Part shown: in pieces, positions 1 through 5,122 of the stretch
Layout: every line of letters starts with the position of its first letter
Numbering within the stretch: the stretch's first letter is position 1
DNA from: JANNHK01 sp034408875
Lineage (GTDB): Bacteria > Actinomycetota > Acidimicrobiia > IMCC26256 > PALSA-610
Direction: 5' to 3'
Length of the DNA: 7,043 nt
Assembly: GCA_034408875.1 (NCBI GenBank)
Contig: JAWXCJ010000224.1
Location: 1-7,043, forward strand
Made by a program: the position numbers and the translations under genes
The notes under the pieces: model-generated
What the model was told of the DNA's origin: nothing
Databases searched by the model: none
Seen by the model: the letters and a program-made list of their open reading frames with translations, nothing else

Positions 1-172
1 GGCCTCGACCGGCTCCTGGACTCGCTCGAATCGGAAGCCGCGCTCAACGACCTCGGCCGGACGATCGTCGACGGTGAGGTCACCACCTACCTCTCGAACC
101 GCCTGCGGATCACCGAAGAGCGACGCACGCATCCGGAGATCGCGCGCGGCGAGGTGGTCCCGCCGATCTGCG
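1..172 (+). pseudogene. Sulfotransferase-family N-terminal remnant (5' end outside window, 3' truncated)
   Basis: Frame 1 reads LDRLLDSLESEAALNDLGR, then VTTYLSNRLRITEERRTHPEIARGEVVPPI. This matches the region just upstream of the PAPS-binding loop in the large bacterial sulfotransferase family (Sulfotransfer_3 type), where the family continues with a stretch like 'fvTGLpRTGTT'. Here the match stops after VVPPI(C), near base 172, and the P-loop and catalytic domain are absent. The gene would have moved sulfate from PAPS to an acceptor. What remains cannot bind PAPS, so I call it a 3'-truncated remnant. The frame stays open through the palindrome at 195-259 to a stop at 760-762, but that continuation (arginine-, serine- and proline-rich) is antisense to the MFS remnant and looks like nonsense. 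The family call rests on recall of the conserved N-terminal block; the truncation is seen directly. Confidence 0.6.
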
Positions 173-194
173 AGCACATCCCTCCCGTAGCCAT

Positions 195-259
195 CACGAG
201 CCGAAATTGCGCCGTACGGCGACCGTTTCGGTCGCCGAGTGGCGCAATTTCAGCTCGTG
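195..259. repeat. 65-bp near-perfect palindrome at the junction of two truncated genes
   Basis: Arms at 195-225 and 229-259 are separated by a 3-base loop (TTT, 226-228). Of 31 positions, 27 pair as Watson-Crick, two are G/T wobbles (214/240, 215/239) and two are mismatches (202/252, 216/238). The left arm starts CACGAGCCGAAATTGCGCC and its inner part is CGGCGACCG. The element lies between the end of sulfotransferase homology (about 172) and the end of MFS homology (about 260). The TGA that closes the MFS frame (250-252) is inside its right arm. There is no T-tract on either side, so a simple intrinsic terminator is not the best reading. A REP/MITE-like repeat, or a recombination scar able to form a hairpin, fits better. 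No transposase is nearby. Confidence 0.85.
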
Positions 260-728
260 GCGCGGTCGTCGCCCGCGCTCGCGAGGACGGCGAGCCAGAA
301 GCCCAGCGCGCTCCCGCGCACGATCGGAGTGGAGAACACTGTCCGCAACCCGAGCCGAGCGGAGGTGAGCAACGTTTCCTCGCGCAGCGTTGCGCCTCGC
401 CGGGGGAGCGTGGCGAGGCGCGGGATGGTGACGAGGAACGTCGCCGCGTCGAACAGCAGCGCGGGGCGGGCGCCACCCACGGCGAAGAGCAGCCCGGCGA
501 GCACGGGCCCGACGATCGAGCCCAGCTCGCGACTTACGCCGAGCATGGTGTTGGCCTGGTCGAGGTCCTTGTCGGCGACGACCTCGGGGAGCGCGGCACC
601 GGTCGCGGCCGCGAACACCGACGCGAACGCGCCGCGTACGAGCACGAGCGCGGCGAGATCGTCTCGGCCGCCAGAAGCCGCGCAAACGGCCGGTTCCGCC
701 GCACCAGCGAGGGAGCACCGCGTGACAC
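250..728 (-). pseudogene. MFS transporter remnant with internal deletion, frame change and lost C-terminal half
   Basis: From a GTG at 728 the minus strand reads SLVRRNRPFARLLAAETIS, the typical start of a major facilitator permease just before TM1. At about 655-663 the homology jumps to another frame: LAALVLVRGAFASVF, then GAALPEVVADKDLDQANTML and VGPVLAGLLFAVGGARPALL. These are the TM4-TM6 region, including the 'P..V....L..AN' block. Roughly TM1-TM3 and the first cytoplasmic loop are therefore missing, and the two parts are in different frames. The frame ends at a TGA in the palindrome (250-252), soon after STPIVRGSALGFWLAVLAS, about where TM7 would begin. The TM7-12 half is gone. It cannot make a working transporter; the substrate is unknown. 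It lies downstream of the PLDc_N gene on the same strand, 66 bases away. Confidence 0.75.
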
Positions 729-744
729 CGCAGGACCCTGTCAC
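722..744. repeat. Inverted repeat GTGACA-N11-TGTCAC over the start of the MFS remnant
   Basis: GTGACA (722-727) and TGTCAC (739-744) are perfect inverted 6-mers separated by 11 bases. The pair covers the GTG start (726-728) and ribosome-binding region of the MFS remnant on the minus strand. The symmetry and position suit an operator of the former transporter gene, or a hairpin over its start. Either is inference, since 6-bp repeats occur by chance in GC-rich DNA. Confidence 0.3.
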
Positions 745-761
745 ATCGGTGCTCGCCGATG
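744..761 (-). terminator. Small hairpin downstream of the PLDc_N gene, possible weak terminator
   Basis: CATCGG (744-749) and CCGATG (756-761) form a 6-bp stem with a 6-base loop, 34 bases past the stop codon of the minus-strand PLDc_N gene. No T-run follows, so this is at best a weak, L-shaped or Rho-assisted site. It also directly abuts the inverted repeat at 722-744. Confidence 0.25.
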
Positions 762-794
762 AGGTTTGCCTGCGGCGGGTGGCTGCGCGTACCG

Positions 795-1211
795 CTAGAT
801 GTCGTCCGGACCGGCGGTGTCCGAGTCCTGCTGCTCGCGTTCCCACTGCGCGATGCGCTGGTCGAGTTCCTGCGACTTCCGGTCGGTGACTTCGGTGATG
901 GGGCGGTAACGAATCTCCTCGAATTGCGATGGGCGCGTGCGAACGAGTCGCAGTGATCGCGCTCGTTGCTTGCGCTTCGAAGGCGGCGGTGCCGACATAT
1001 CGCCGCCGGGCCTCCACGTGTTCGTGACGGGCCGGCCGAAGAACAACCAGAGGAGACCGCCAATGCCACCGAGCGGAACGATCACGACGAGCCAGAGGAG
1101 TTTTGGCAAGCGTCGAATCAGCGAGGCCGGTGTCGCGATGCAGTCGATGATCGCCCACGCCCACAACACCATGAGAAAAACGAGCGCCGCACCGCACCCG
1201 ACGACAAGCAT
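795..1211 (-). CDS. PLDc_N-domain small membrane protein with a charged cytoplasmic tail
   Basis: This is a 138-residue protein. Residues about 2-22 (LVVGCGAALVFLMVLWAWA region) and about 36-59 (LPKLLWLVVIVPLGGIGGLL) are two membrane helices. The signature WAIIDCIATP...RLPKLLWL...GGLLWLFFGRP is that of PLDc_N (the phospholipase D/cardiolipin synthase N-terminal membrane domain), found alone in many actinobacteria and of unknown role. There is no HKD catalytic motif, so it is not a synthase. Residues 70-138 are hydrophilic and mixed-charge (KRKQRARSLR, later QELDQRIAQWEREQQDSD) and probably cytoplasmic, with a possible short helix at the end. I chose the ATG at 1211 because GGGGG lies 5 bases upstream. 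A GTG at 1223 directly after an in-frame TGA would add four residues but has no Shine-Dalgarno sequence. It is divergent from the helicase gene. Confidence 0.8.
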   Translation of the reverse strand: MLVVGCGAALVFLMVLWAWAIIDCIATPASLIRRLPKLLWLVVIVPLGGIGGLLWLFFGRPVTNTWRPGGDMSAPPPSKRKQRARSLRLVRTRPSQFEEIRYRPITEVTDRKSQELDQRIAQWEREQQDSDTAGPDDI

Positions 1212-1257
1212 GTGAACCCCCACTCATTGCGCCGACACCGCGCGGAAAGTCTCGGTA

Positions 1258-1285
1258 AGGATACGTTTTGGTTCTGAGGTGTGCA
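1258..1285 (-). promoter_or_regulatory. Candidate promoter of the PLDc_N gene
   Basis: On the minus strand TGCACA (1280-1285) and TATCCT (1258-1263) are 16 bases apart, resembling the -35 and -10 boxes of a housekeeping sigma factor. The -10 lies about 47 bases upstream of the ATG. The -35 half overlaps a perfect 8-bp palindrome TGTGCACA (1280-1287). The call rests on box similarity and position only. Confidence 0.3.
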
Positions 1286-1295
1286 CAGGGCCTGC

Positions 1296-1301
1296 TACCC
1301 T
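1296..1301 (+). promoter_or_regulatory. Candidate extended -10 (TGC-TACCCT) for the helicase gene
   Basis: TGCTACCCT (1293-1301) fits the extended -10 pattern TGnTAnnnT common in actinobacterial promoters; I see no good -35 at 17 bases. It is the best candidate between the divergent genes. If used, it gives the helicase mRNA a leader of about 145 bases, in which a perfect 10-bp palindrome GGAGCGCTCC occurs at 1355-1364. No recognisable riboswitch or leader peptide is seen. Confidence 0.3.
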
Positions 1302-1452
1302 GCCAACCGGCGCCAATCCCGTCTGGGTCGAGGCACGCTCCTGATTTTCCCATTGGAGCGCTCCCCGGCGAGTAGTTCGGGCGCCCCAACCTTTGCGAAC
1401 GGTCGCCTCGTCCCTCGCCGACATCGGGTTGAGAGACGAAACCAGGAGCATT

Positions 1453-2721
1453 GTGTCCACCTCATTTTCAGACCTCGGCGTCCCCGCCGATCTGGTCGAC
1501 GCGCTGGCAAAACGCGGCATTACCTCGCCGTTCGAAGTCCAGGCCGCGACGATCCCCGACATTCTCGACGGCCGCGACGTCTGCGGCCGGGCCCCGACGG
1601 GCTCGGGCAAGACGCTCGCGTTCGGCATTCCGCTCGTCGACCGCGTCGAGAAGGCCAAGCCCCGCCGGCCGCGTGCCCTCGTGCTCGCGCCGACCCGCGA
1701 GTTGGCTGCCCAGATCCAGCGCGAACTCGAACCGCTCGCCCGCCTGCGCGACCGCTCGGTGTTCTCCGTGTACGGCGGTGTCGGCTACGAGCCGCAGCGC
1801 CGCGCGTTCCGCAAGGGCGTCGACGTACTCGTCGCGTGCCCGGGCCGTTTGCATGACCTCGTCGAGCAAGGCGTTCTGCGCCTCGACTCGGTGACGACGG
1901 TGGTCATCGACGAAGCCGACCGCATGGCCGACATGGGCTTCTTGCCGCAGGTCCGCAAGTTGCTCGACCTCACGAGCCCCGAGCGCCAGACGGTGCTGTT
2001 CTCGGCGACGCTCGACGGCGCCGTTTCGGTGCTCACCCGTGAGTACCAGAACAACCCGACGCGGCACGAGGTCGGTGCGGCCGAGCCCGACATCACGTCG
2101 GCCGACCACCAGTTCTGGAAGGTCGAGCCCGGTGATCGCGCCGAGCGCACCGCCGATCTCATCATGGCGTCGGGTCCGACGATCGTGTTCTGCCGCACCC
2201 GGCGCGGGGTCGACCGTATCGTGACCGTGCTCGAACGCAGCGGCGTGCGCGCCGCGGGCATTCACGGCGGTCGCAGCCAGGGCCAGCGCGACAAGGCGCT
2301 CCAGGCGTTCACGAACGGCAAGGTCAACGCACTGGTCGCGACCGACGTTGCCGCCCGCGGTATCCACGTCGACGACGTCGCGTGTGTCGTGCACTTCGAC
2401 CTGGCGGCCGACTCCAAGGACTACCTGCACCGATCGGGTCGCACGGCCCGCGCCGGTGCAACCGGTCTCGTCGTGTCGCTCGTGGCCAAGCACCAGTTGC
2501 GCGAGGCGCAGCGGTTGCAGAAGTCAGCCGGCCTCGCGGTCGAGTTCGGTCACCCGCAGGCCCGGACCGATCGGGCCGAGCGGCCCGTTCGTGCGGAAAC
2601 GCCGGCACACTCGAAGCCTCAGGGCCAGCAGAAGCCGGCTCGGCCGGCCGGCACACGCGACGAGCGTGACCGGCGACGGCCGAACCGCAACAAGCGCAAC
2701 GTCAACCGTTCGTCACGCTGA
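1453..2721 (+). CDS. DEAD-box ATP-dependent RNA helicase
   Basis: This 422-residue protein has all the superfamily 2 helicase motifs in order: Q-motif region FEVQAATI (27-34), motif I APTGSGKT (47-54), Ia PTRELAAQ (80-87), GG (109), Ib ACPGR (128-132), II DEAD (153-156), III SAT (184-186), IV IVFCRT (244-249), V ATDVAARGIHV (296-306) and VI HRSGRTARAG (326-335). It should unwind or remodel RNA with ATP, for example in ribosome assembly or mRNA decay in the cytoplasm. Residues about 366-422 form a basic, Arg/Lys/Pro-rich disordered tail, likely for RNA binding, in place of a folded extra domain such as DbpA's. I chose the GTG at 1453 because AGGAG (1444-1448) lies 4 bases upstream and STSFSDLGVPADLVDAL matches family N-termini. 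The frame is open back to a TTG at 1393, which lacks support. Its last 20 bases overlap the convergent lipoprotein gene. Which RhlE/CsdA-like subgroup it belongs to is not clear. Confidence 0.95.
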   Translation: MSTSFSDLGVPADLVDALAKRGITSPFEVQAATIPDILDGRDVCGRAPTGSGKTLAFGIPLVDRVEKAKPRRPRALVLAPTRELAAQIQRELEPLARLRDRSVFSVYGGVGYEPQRRAFRKGVDVLVACPGRLHDLVEQGVLRLDSVTTVVIDEADRMADMGFLPQVRKLLDLTSPERQTVLFSATLDGAVSVLTREYQNNPTRHEVGAAEPDITSADHQFWKVEPGDRAERTADLIMASGPTIVFCRTRRGVDRIVTVLERSGVRAAGIHGGRSQGQRDKALQAFTNGKVNALVATDVAARGIHVDDVACVVHFDLAADSKDYLHRSGRTARAGATGLVVSLVAKHQLREAQRLQKSAGLAVEFGHPQARTDRAERPVRAETPAHSKPQGQQKPARPAGTRDERDRRRPNRNKRNVNRSSR

Positions 2722-3046
2722 CGACGACTCCGTCTTCCACGGCGAAGTTCAATCGTTCGGCGTTGTAATCCTGCGTGGCGGCGAGCCCTTCGCCGTCGCG
2801 CTCGATGACGCGCCACGGCACTCCCGCGGCGTCGGCGGCTTCACCGGCCGCGGCTTCCTCGAGCCCGACGTACGCCTCGGCGTCCGCGGCCTGGGCCGCC
2901 GTGTCCTCGGTCGTGGTCTCCGACGGGCTGTCGGCCGCGTCGTCGTCGTCATCGTCGCCGCCACACGCGCCGAGACCGACGGCGAGCACGGCTACGGCGC
3001 ACACCGCCACGAGCCTCTGAACGGTTGACGGTCGGGATGAGTCCAT
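2702..3046 (-). CDS. Secreted lipoprotein with I78-inhibitor-like C-terminal domain
   Basis: This is a 114-residue protein. Residues 1-27 are a lipoprotein signal peptide: an N-region with Arg5 and Arg11, a hydrophobic core VAVCAVAVLAVGL, and lipobox LGAC with Cys28 as the lipidation site. The mature protein starts CGGDDDDDD, followed by a Ser/Thr/Glu/Ala-rich linker to about residue 58. Residues 59-114 (YVGLEEAAAGEAADAAG, VPWRVIERDGEG, TQDYNAERLNFAVEDG, VVVSVTNG) have the layout of the I78/potato-inhibitor-I-like small domain: a helix, then 'RVIxRDG', then 'T.DY...RLNF.V.DG.V'. Protease inhibition is possible, but the reactive-site loop cannot be judged by eye and the Cys residues of I78 proteins are absent. 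I chose the ATG at 3046 because GGGAG (3054-3058) sits 7 bases upstream; an ATG at 3076 would add 10 residues before the signal peptide. It converges with the helicase gene (20-base overlap) and diverges from corA. Confidence 0.8.
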   Translation of the reverse strand: MDSSRPSTVQRLVAVCAVAVLAVGLGACGGDDDDDDAADSPSETTTEDTAAQAADAEAYVGLEEAAAGEAADAAGVPWRVIERDGEGLAATQDYNAERLNFAVEDGVVVSVTNG

Positions 3047-3079
3047 GTCGCTTCTCCCGGATCGGTTGTCCACCATGCC

Positions 3080-3096
3080 GGCGCGCAGGGCGCGCC
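3080..3096. repeat. All-GC hairpin in the leader of the lipoprotein gene
   Basis: GGCGCGC (3080-3086) and GCGCGCC (3090-3096) form a perfect 7-bp stem with a 3-base loop. It lies between the candidate lipoprotein promoter (-10 at 3106-3111) and its ribosome-binding site, so it would be transcribed in the lipoprotein 5' leader. There is no T-tract. It could affect mRNA stability or serve as a binding site; the function is not shown. Confidence 0.45.
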
Positions 3097-3105
3097 GCGG
3101 CCATC

Positions 3106-3134
3106 ACCCTATTGGGGGTATGCCCGGGTGTCGG
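3106..3134 (-). promoter_or_regulatory. Candidate promoter of the lipoprotein gene
   Basis: On the minus strand CCGACA (3129-3134) and TAGGGT (3106-3111) are separated by exactly 17 bases, acceptable -35 and -10 boxes for an actinobacterial housekeeping promoter (TAnnnT). Transcription would start near 3099, giving a leader of about 52 bases that includes the GC hairpin and a GGGAG ribosome-binding site. It overlaps the region just before the corA start, so the two genes may influence each other. Confidence 0.35.
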
Positions 3135-3169
3135 CGCGTACGGAGTTCGGAACTGCCAGACTCCGAGTC

Positions 3170-4144
3170 GTGATCATCGACTGCGCCATCTACGAGAACG
3201 GCACGCGGCGCAGCGGCGACCACACGATCGAGGAGGCAGCGCAGGCGTGCCACGTCCCCGGCTGTTTCGTGTGGCTCGGCCTCTACGAGCCGACGCGTGA
3301 GGAGTTCGGCGCCGTCGGCCGCAACTTCAAGCTGCACGAACTCGCGGTCGAAGACGCGATCAAGGCGCACCAGCGTCCGAAGCTCGAGGTGTACGACGAG
3401 TCACTGTTCGTCGTTCTCAAGACGGCGCGCTATGTCGACGAGAGCGAAACCGTCGAGTTCGGTGAGATCCAGGTGGTCGTGGGGGCCGGATTTGTCGTCG
3501 TCGTACGTCACGGCGAAGCGAGCGCGCTCGCCGAGACGAGGAAGCACCTCCAGGAGCGGCCCGATCTCGTCGCGTTGGGGCCCGCGGCCGTGCTCTACAG
3601 CGTGGTCGACAAGGTGATCGACGACTACGTGCCGGTGATTCTCGGCGTCGAGAACGATATTCACGAAGTCGAACTCGAAGTGTTCGCGTCGAAGAGCTCC
3701 GGCAACCCGGTCGAGCGCATCTACAACCTCAAGCGCGAAGTCCTCGAACTGCAACAGGCCACGGCGCCGTTGCTCGATCCGCTCGAGCAGCTCTACACGC
3801 GACCGCTGGCCTGCGTTCCACAAGAGACCTACGAGTACTTCCGCGACGTGCACGACCACCTGCAACGCGCCCGCGAGCGCGTCGACACGTTCAGTCAGTT
3901 GCTCACCAGCGTGCTCGAAGCCAACCTGACCCGCGTGAGCGTCCGCCAGAACGAAGACATGCGCAAGATCTCCGCGTGGGTTGCGATCGCGGCGGTGCCG
4001 ACGATGATCGCCGGTATCTACGGCATGAACTTCGAGCACATGCCCGAACTCGAACAGACATGGGGCTACCCGGCCGTGTTGGCGCTGATTGCGGTGTCGT
4101 GCGGCCTGCTGTACCGCGCCTTCCGCCGCAGCGGCTGGCTCTAG
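3170..4144 (+). CDS. corA: CorA-family magnesium/cobalt transport protein
   Basis: This 324-residue protein is a homopentameric inner-membrane divalent cation channel for Mg2+ (and Co2+/Ni2+) uptake. Residues 1-265 form the cytoplasmic domain, with FVWLGLYEP (33-41), KLHELAVEDAIKAHQRPKLE (54-73), VVLKTARY (81-88) and the long stalk helix ending VRQNEDMRKISAWVAI. TM1 is about 268-285 and ends in the diagnostic pore motif YGMN (284-287) with the loop FEHMPEL. TM2 is about 299-317. The protein ends YRAFRRSGWL, a basic C-terminus as in CorA. All key residues are present, so it should be functional. I chose the GTG at 3170 because homologues as I recall them start M-I-[IV]-D-C-A. A GTG at 3128, 9 bases after GGGGG (3114-3118), would add 14 residues and remains possible. 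It is divergent from the lipoprotein gene. Its 3' end meets the Gfo/Idh remnant convergently, with no visible terminator. Confidence 0.93.
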   Translation: MIIDCAIYENGTRRSGDHTIEEAAQACHVPGCFVWLGLYEPTREEFGAVGRNFKLHELAVEDAIKAHQRPKLEVYDESLFVVLKTARYVDESETVEFGEIQVVVGAGFVVVVRHGEASALAETRKHLQERPDLVALGPAAVLYSVVDKVIDDYVPVILGVENDIHEVELEVFASKSSGNPVERIYNLKREVLELQQATAPLLDPLEQLYTRPLACVPQETYEYFRDVHDHLQRARERVDTFSQLLTSVLEANLTRVSVRQNEDMRKISAWVAIAAVPTMIAGIYGMNFEHMPELEQTWGYPAVLALIAVSCGLLYRAFRRSGWL

Positions 4145-4410
4145 TTCTCCAGGTCTCGAGGTCGAGGGGCACGCCGGGCTTCGACGAGTCGAGCGCGGTC
4201 AGGAGTGAGACCAGAATGGCGCGGGCCAATGCGCCGTCGATTCTGCACCTGTACGTGGTATCCGGCTTCGAGTACCTGCGTGACGACGTCGCAGTGCATG
4301 GGCGTGGGCACGAGCACGTCGACGACGTCGGCGTCGACGGCGATGCGAATTGGTCGGTCGACGATCGGGAGTGGTGTGGGAACGCGGGGGAGTATGGCGG
4401 GGTTCGTCAT
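4145..4410 (-). pseudogene. Gfo/Idh/MocA oxidoreductase remnant joined from three pieces
   Basis: From an ATG at 4410 the minus strand reads MTNPAILPRVPTPLPIVDRP then IRIAV, the start of a Rossmann fold. The next residues are DADVVDVLVPTPMHCDVV followed by TQVLEAGYHVQVQ, the later 'VD.V.V.TP..H...v..aleaGkHv..EKP' block of Gfo/Idh/MocA NAD(P)-dependent sugar dehydrogenases. The glycine-rich dinucleotide loop and about 60-70 residues that belong between them are gone at about 4336. At about 4242 the sequence jumps again, in another frame, to IDGALARAILVSLLTALDSS then KPGVPLDLET, like the family's C-terminal end. The EKP catalytic-lysine motif and most of the C-terminal domain are therefore missing too. 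The first frame is still open (89 codons, stop at 4141-4143), so a gene caller may report a small hypothetical protein here. Its ATG overlaps the stop of the EamA remnant (ATGA), so the two were once translationally coupled. Confidence 0.7.
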
Positions 4411-4744
4411 CCGGCGGCGACGAGCACGAGCCCGGCGAGTGCGAAGCCCCGCCCGATGCGTTGCACGCGGTCGAGTTTCTCGTCGGTCAAGGCCGCGGCC
4501 GGCACAACGGTGAACGCAGGCGCCAAGGACGCCGGCGGCGCGACGACCACCATCAGCTCGCGGCGGATCGCGATGACGAGCATCGACGTCGCCACGATGT
4601 CGAAGACACCGGCCGCGATCGCGAGCGAGCGGGCCGAACCGCGGGGGAACGGCACCGGAAGCGGCGGCGAGTGCCTGGCCCCAAGCCTGAGCCTTCGGCG
4701 GTTTCGGAGTAGAGGATGAGCGACGTTCCGAGCACCGCGCCCGT
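4407..4744 (-). pseudogene. EamA/DMT-family transporter C-terminal remnant
   Basis: Two pieces in different frames resemble the second half of an EamA (drug/metabolite transporter) permease. The first, about 4744-4676, reads TGAVLGTSLILYSETAEGSG, the helix and 'SGLWP' turn of this family. After one or two frameshifts and a shortened stretch, the second piece, about 4650-4407, reads RGSARSLAIAAGVFDIVATS, then LVIAIRRELMVVVAPPASLA, then DEKLDRVQRIGRGFALAGLV and LVAAG. These are the last three helices with the usual 'VVAPLaSLyPaft' and 'l.E.l.r.Q..G' motifs. Replacements such as Leu to Pro in APPAS suggest drift without selection. The N-terminal five or more helices are missing. The stop codon overlaps the ATG of the Gfo/Idh remnant (ATGA). 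The upstream end abuts the glutamate decarboxylase remnant head to head. Confidence 0.7.
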
Positions 4745-4768
4745 CGACGCCCGAGTCTGCGCCCGCCC

Positions 4769-5005
4769 GCCCACGACGCCGCGTACGAAACCGGGCAGTA
4801 CCTCGCCGGTGAGATCGCGAAACTCGGGTCGTTCGACATCGTGTGCGACGGCAACCCGCGCACGGGCATTCCATCGGTGGCGTGGCGTATCACCGAGGGC
4901 GTCGACCCCGGCTACACGCTCTACGACATCGCCGACCGGTTGCGCGTGCGCGGCTGGCAGGTGCCGGCCTATCCGCTCACCGGAGATGCGAGTGACGTCG
5001 CGGTC
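4769..5005 (+). pseudogene. Glutamate decarboxylase C-terminal fragment
   Basis: Frame 2 reads AHDAAYETGQYLAGEIAKLG, then SFDIVCDGNPRTGIPSVAWR, then GYTLYDIADRLRVRGWQVPA and YPLTGDASDVAV. This is the C-terminal small domain of PLP-dependent glutamate decarboxylase (compare '...WDLYHLSDRLRMKGWQVPAYPM...' in GadB). The enzyme converts glutamate to GABA, consuming a proton. The PLP-binding lysine domain (about the first 350 residues) is absent. The match also stops at DVAV, where family members continue with QR..VR.G. The fragment therefore has no activity. No stop codon separates it from the coiled-coil gene at 5123, so the open frame runs to 5470 and a caller could fuse the two. A GTG at 4841 is internal to the fragment and has no good ribosome-binding site. 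Confidence 0.8.
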
Positions 5006-5122
5006 GGCGGGCTTCAACCACCTGTAGTTGTCTCACGCCCCGGGTACGGTGCGGCTGCCTCGAGAGCCGGCCAGGAACAGCTCTCCTCTGTTCTGCGAAA
5101 TTTGCGCGACACTGGAGGAGAC

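Noticed and set aside
195..259. Palindrome as an ordinary bidirectional intrinsic terminator
   Set aside because: The arms are about three times too long, the loop is 3 bases, and no T-tract follows on either strand. Both flanking genes are truncated rather than ending naturally.
173..762. Continuation of the sulfotransferase frame as one long protein to the stop at 760-762
   Set aside because: After base 172 the translation is low-complexity and antisense to MFS homology. It is open only because of GC bias and the palindrome.
1226..1234. ATTGCGCCG shared with the palindrome arm, a possible second copy
   Set aside because: Only nine bases match and there is no inverted partner nearby; chance is likely in GC-rich DNA.
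1393..1452. Upstream TTG extension of the helicase by 20 residues
   Set aside because: There is no ribosome-binding site before 1393, the extra residues do not resemble family N-termini, and AGGAG supports the GTG at 1453.
1468..2493. Long minus-strand open frame of 341 codons antisense to the helicase
   Set aside because: It is rich in Arg, His, Val and Asp with no recognisable domain and lies wholly opposite a helicase with all motifs intact. It is an antisense frame kept open by GC-biased codon use.
4716..5027. Plus-strand 103-codon frame starting with ATG at 4716
   Set aside because: It is an out-of-frame reading of the glutamate decarboxylase fragment, rich in Arg, Ser and Thr, with no family resemblance.
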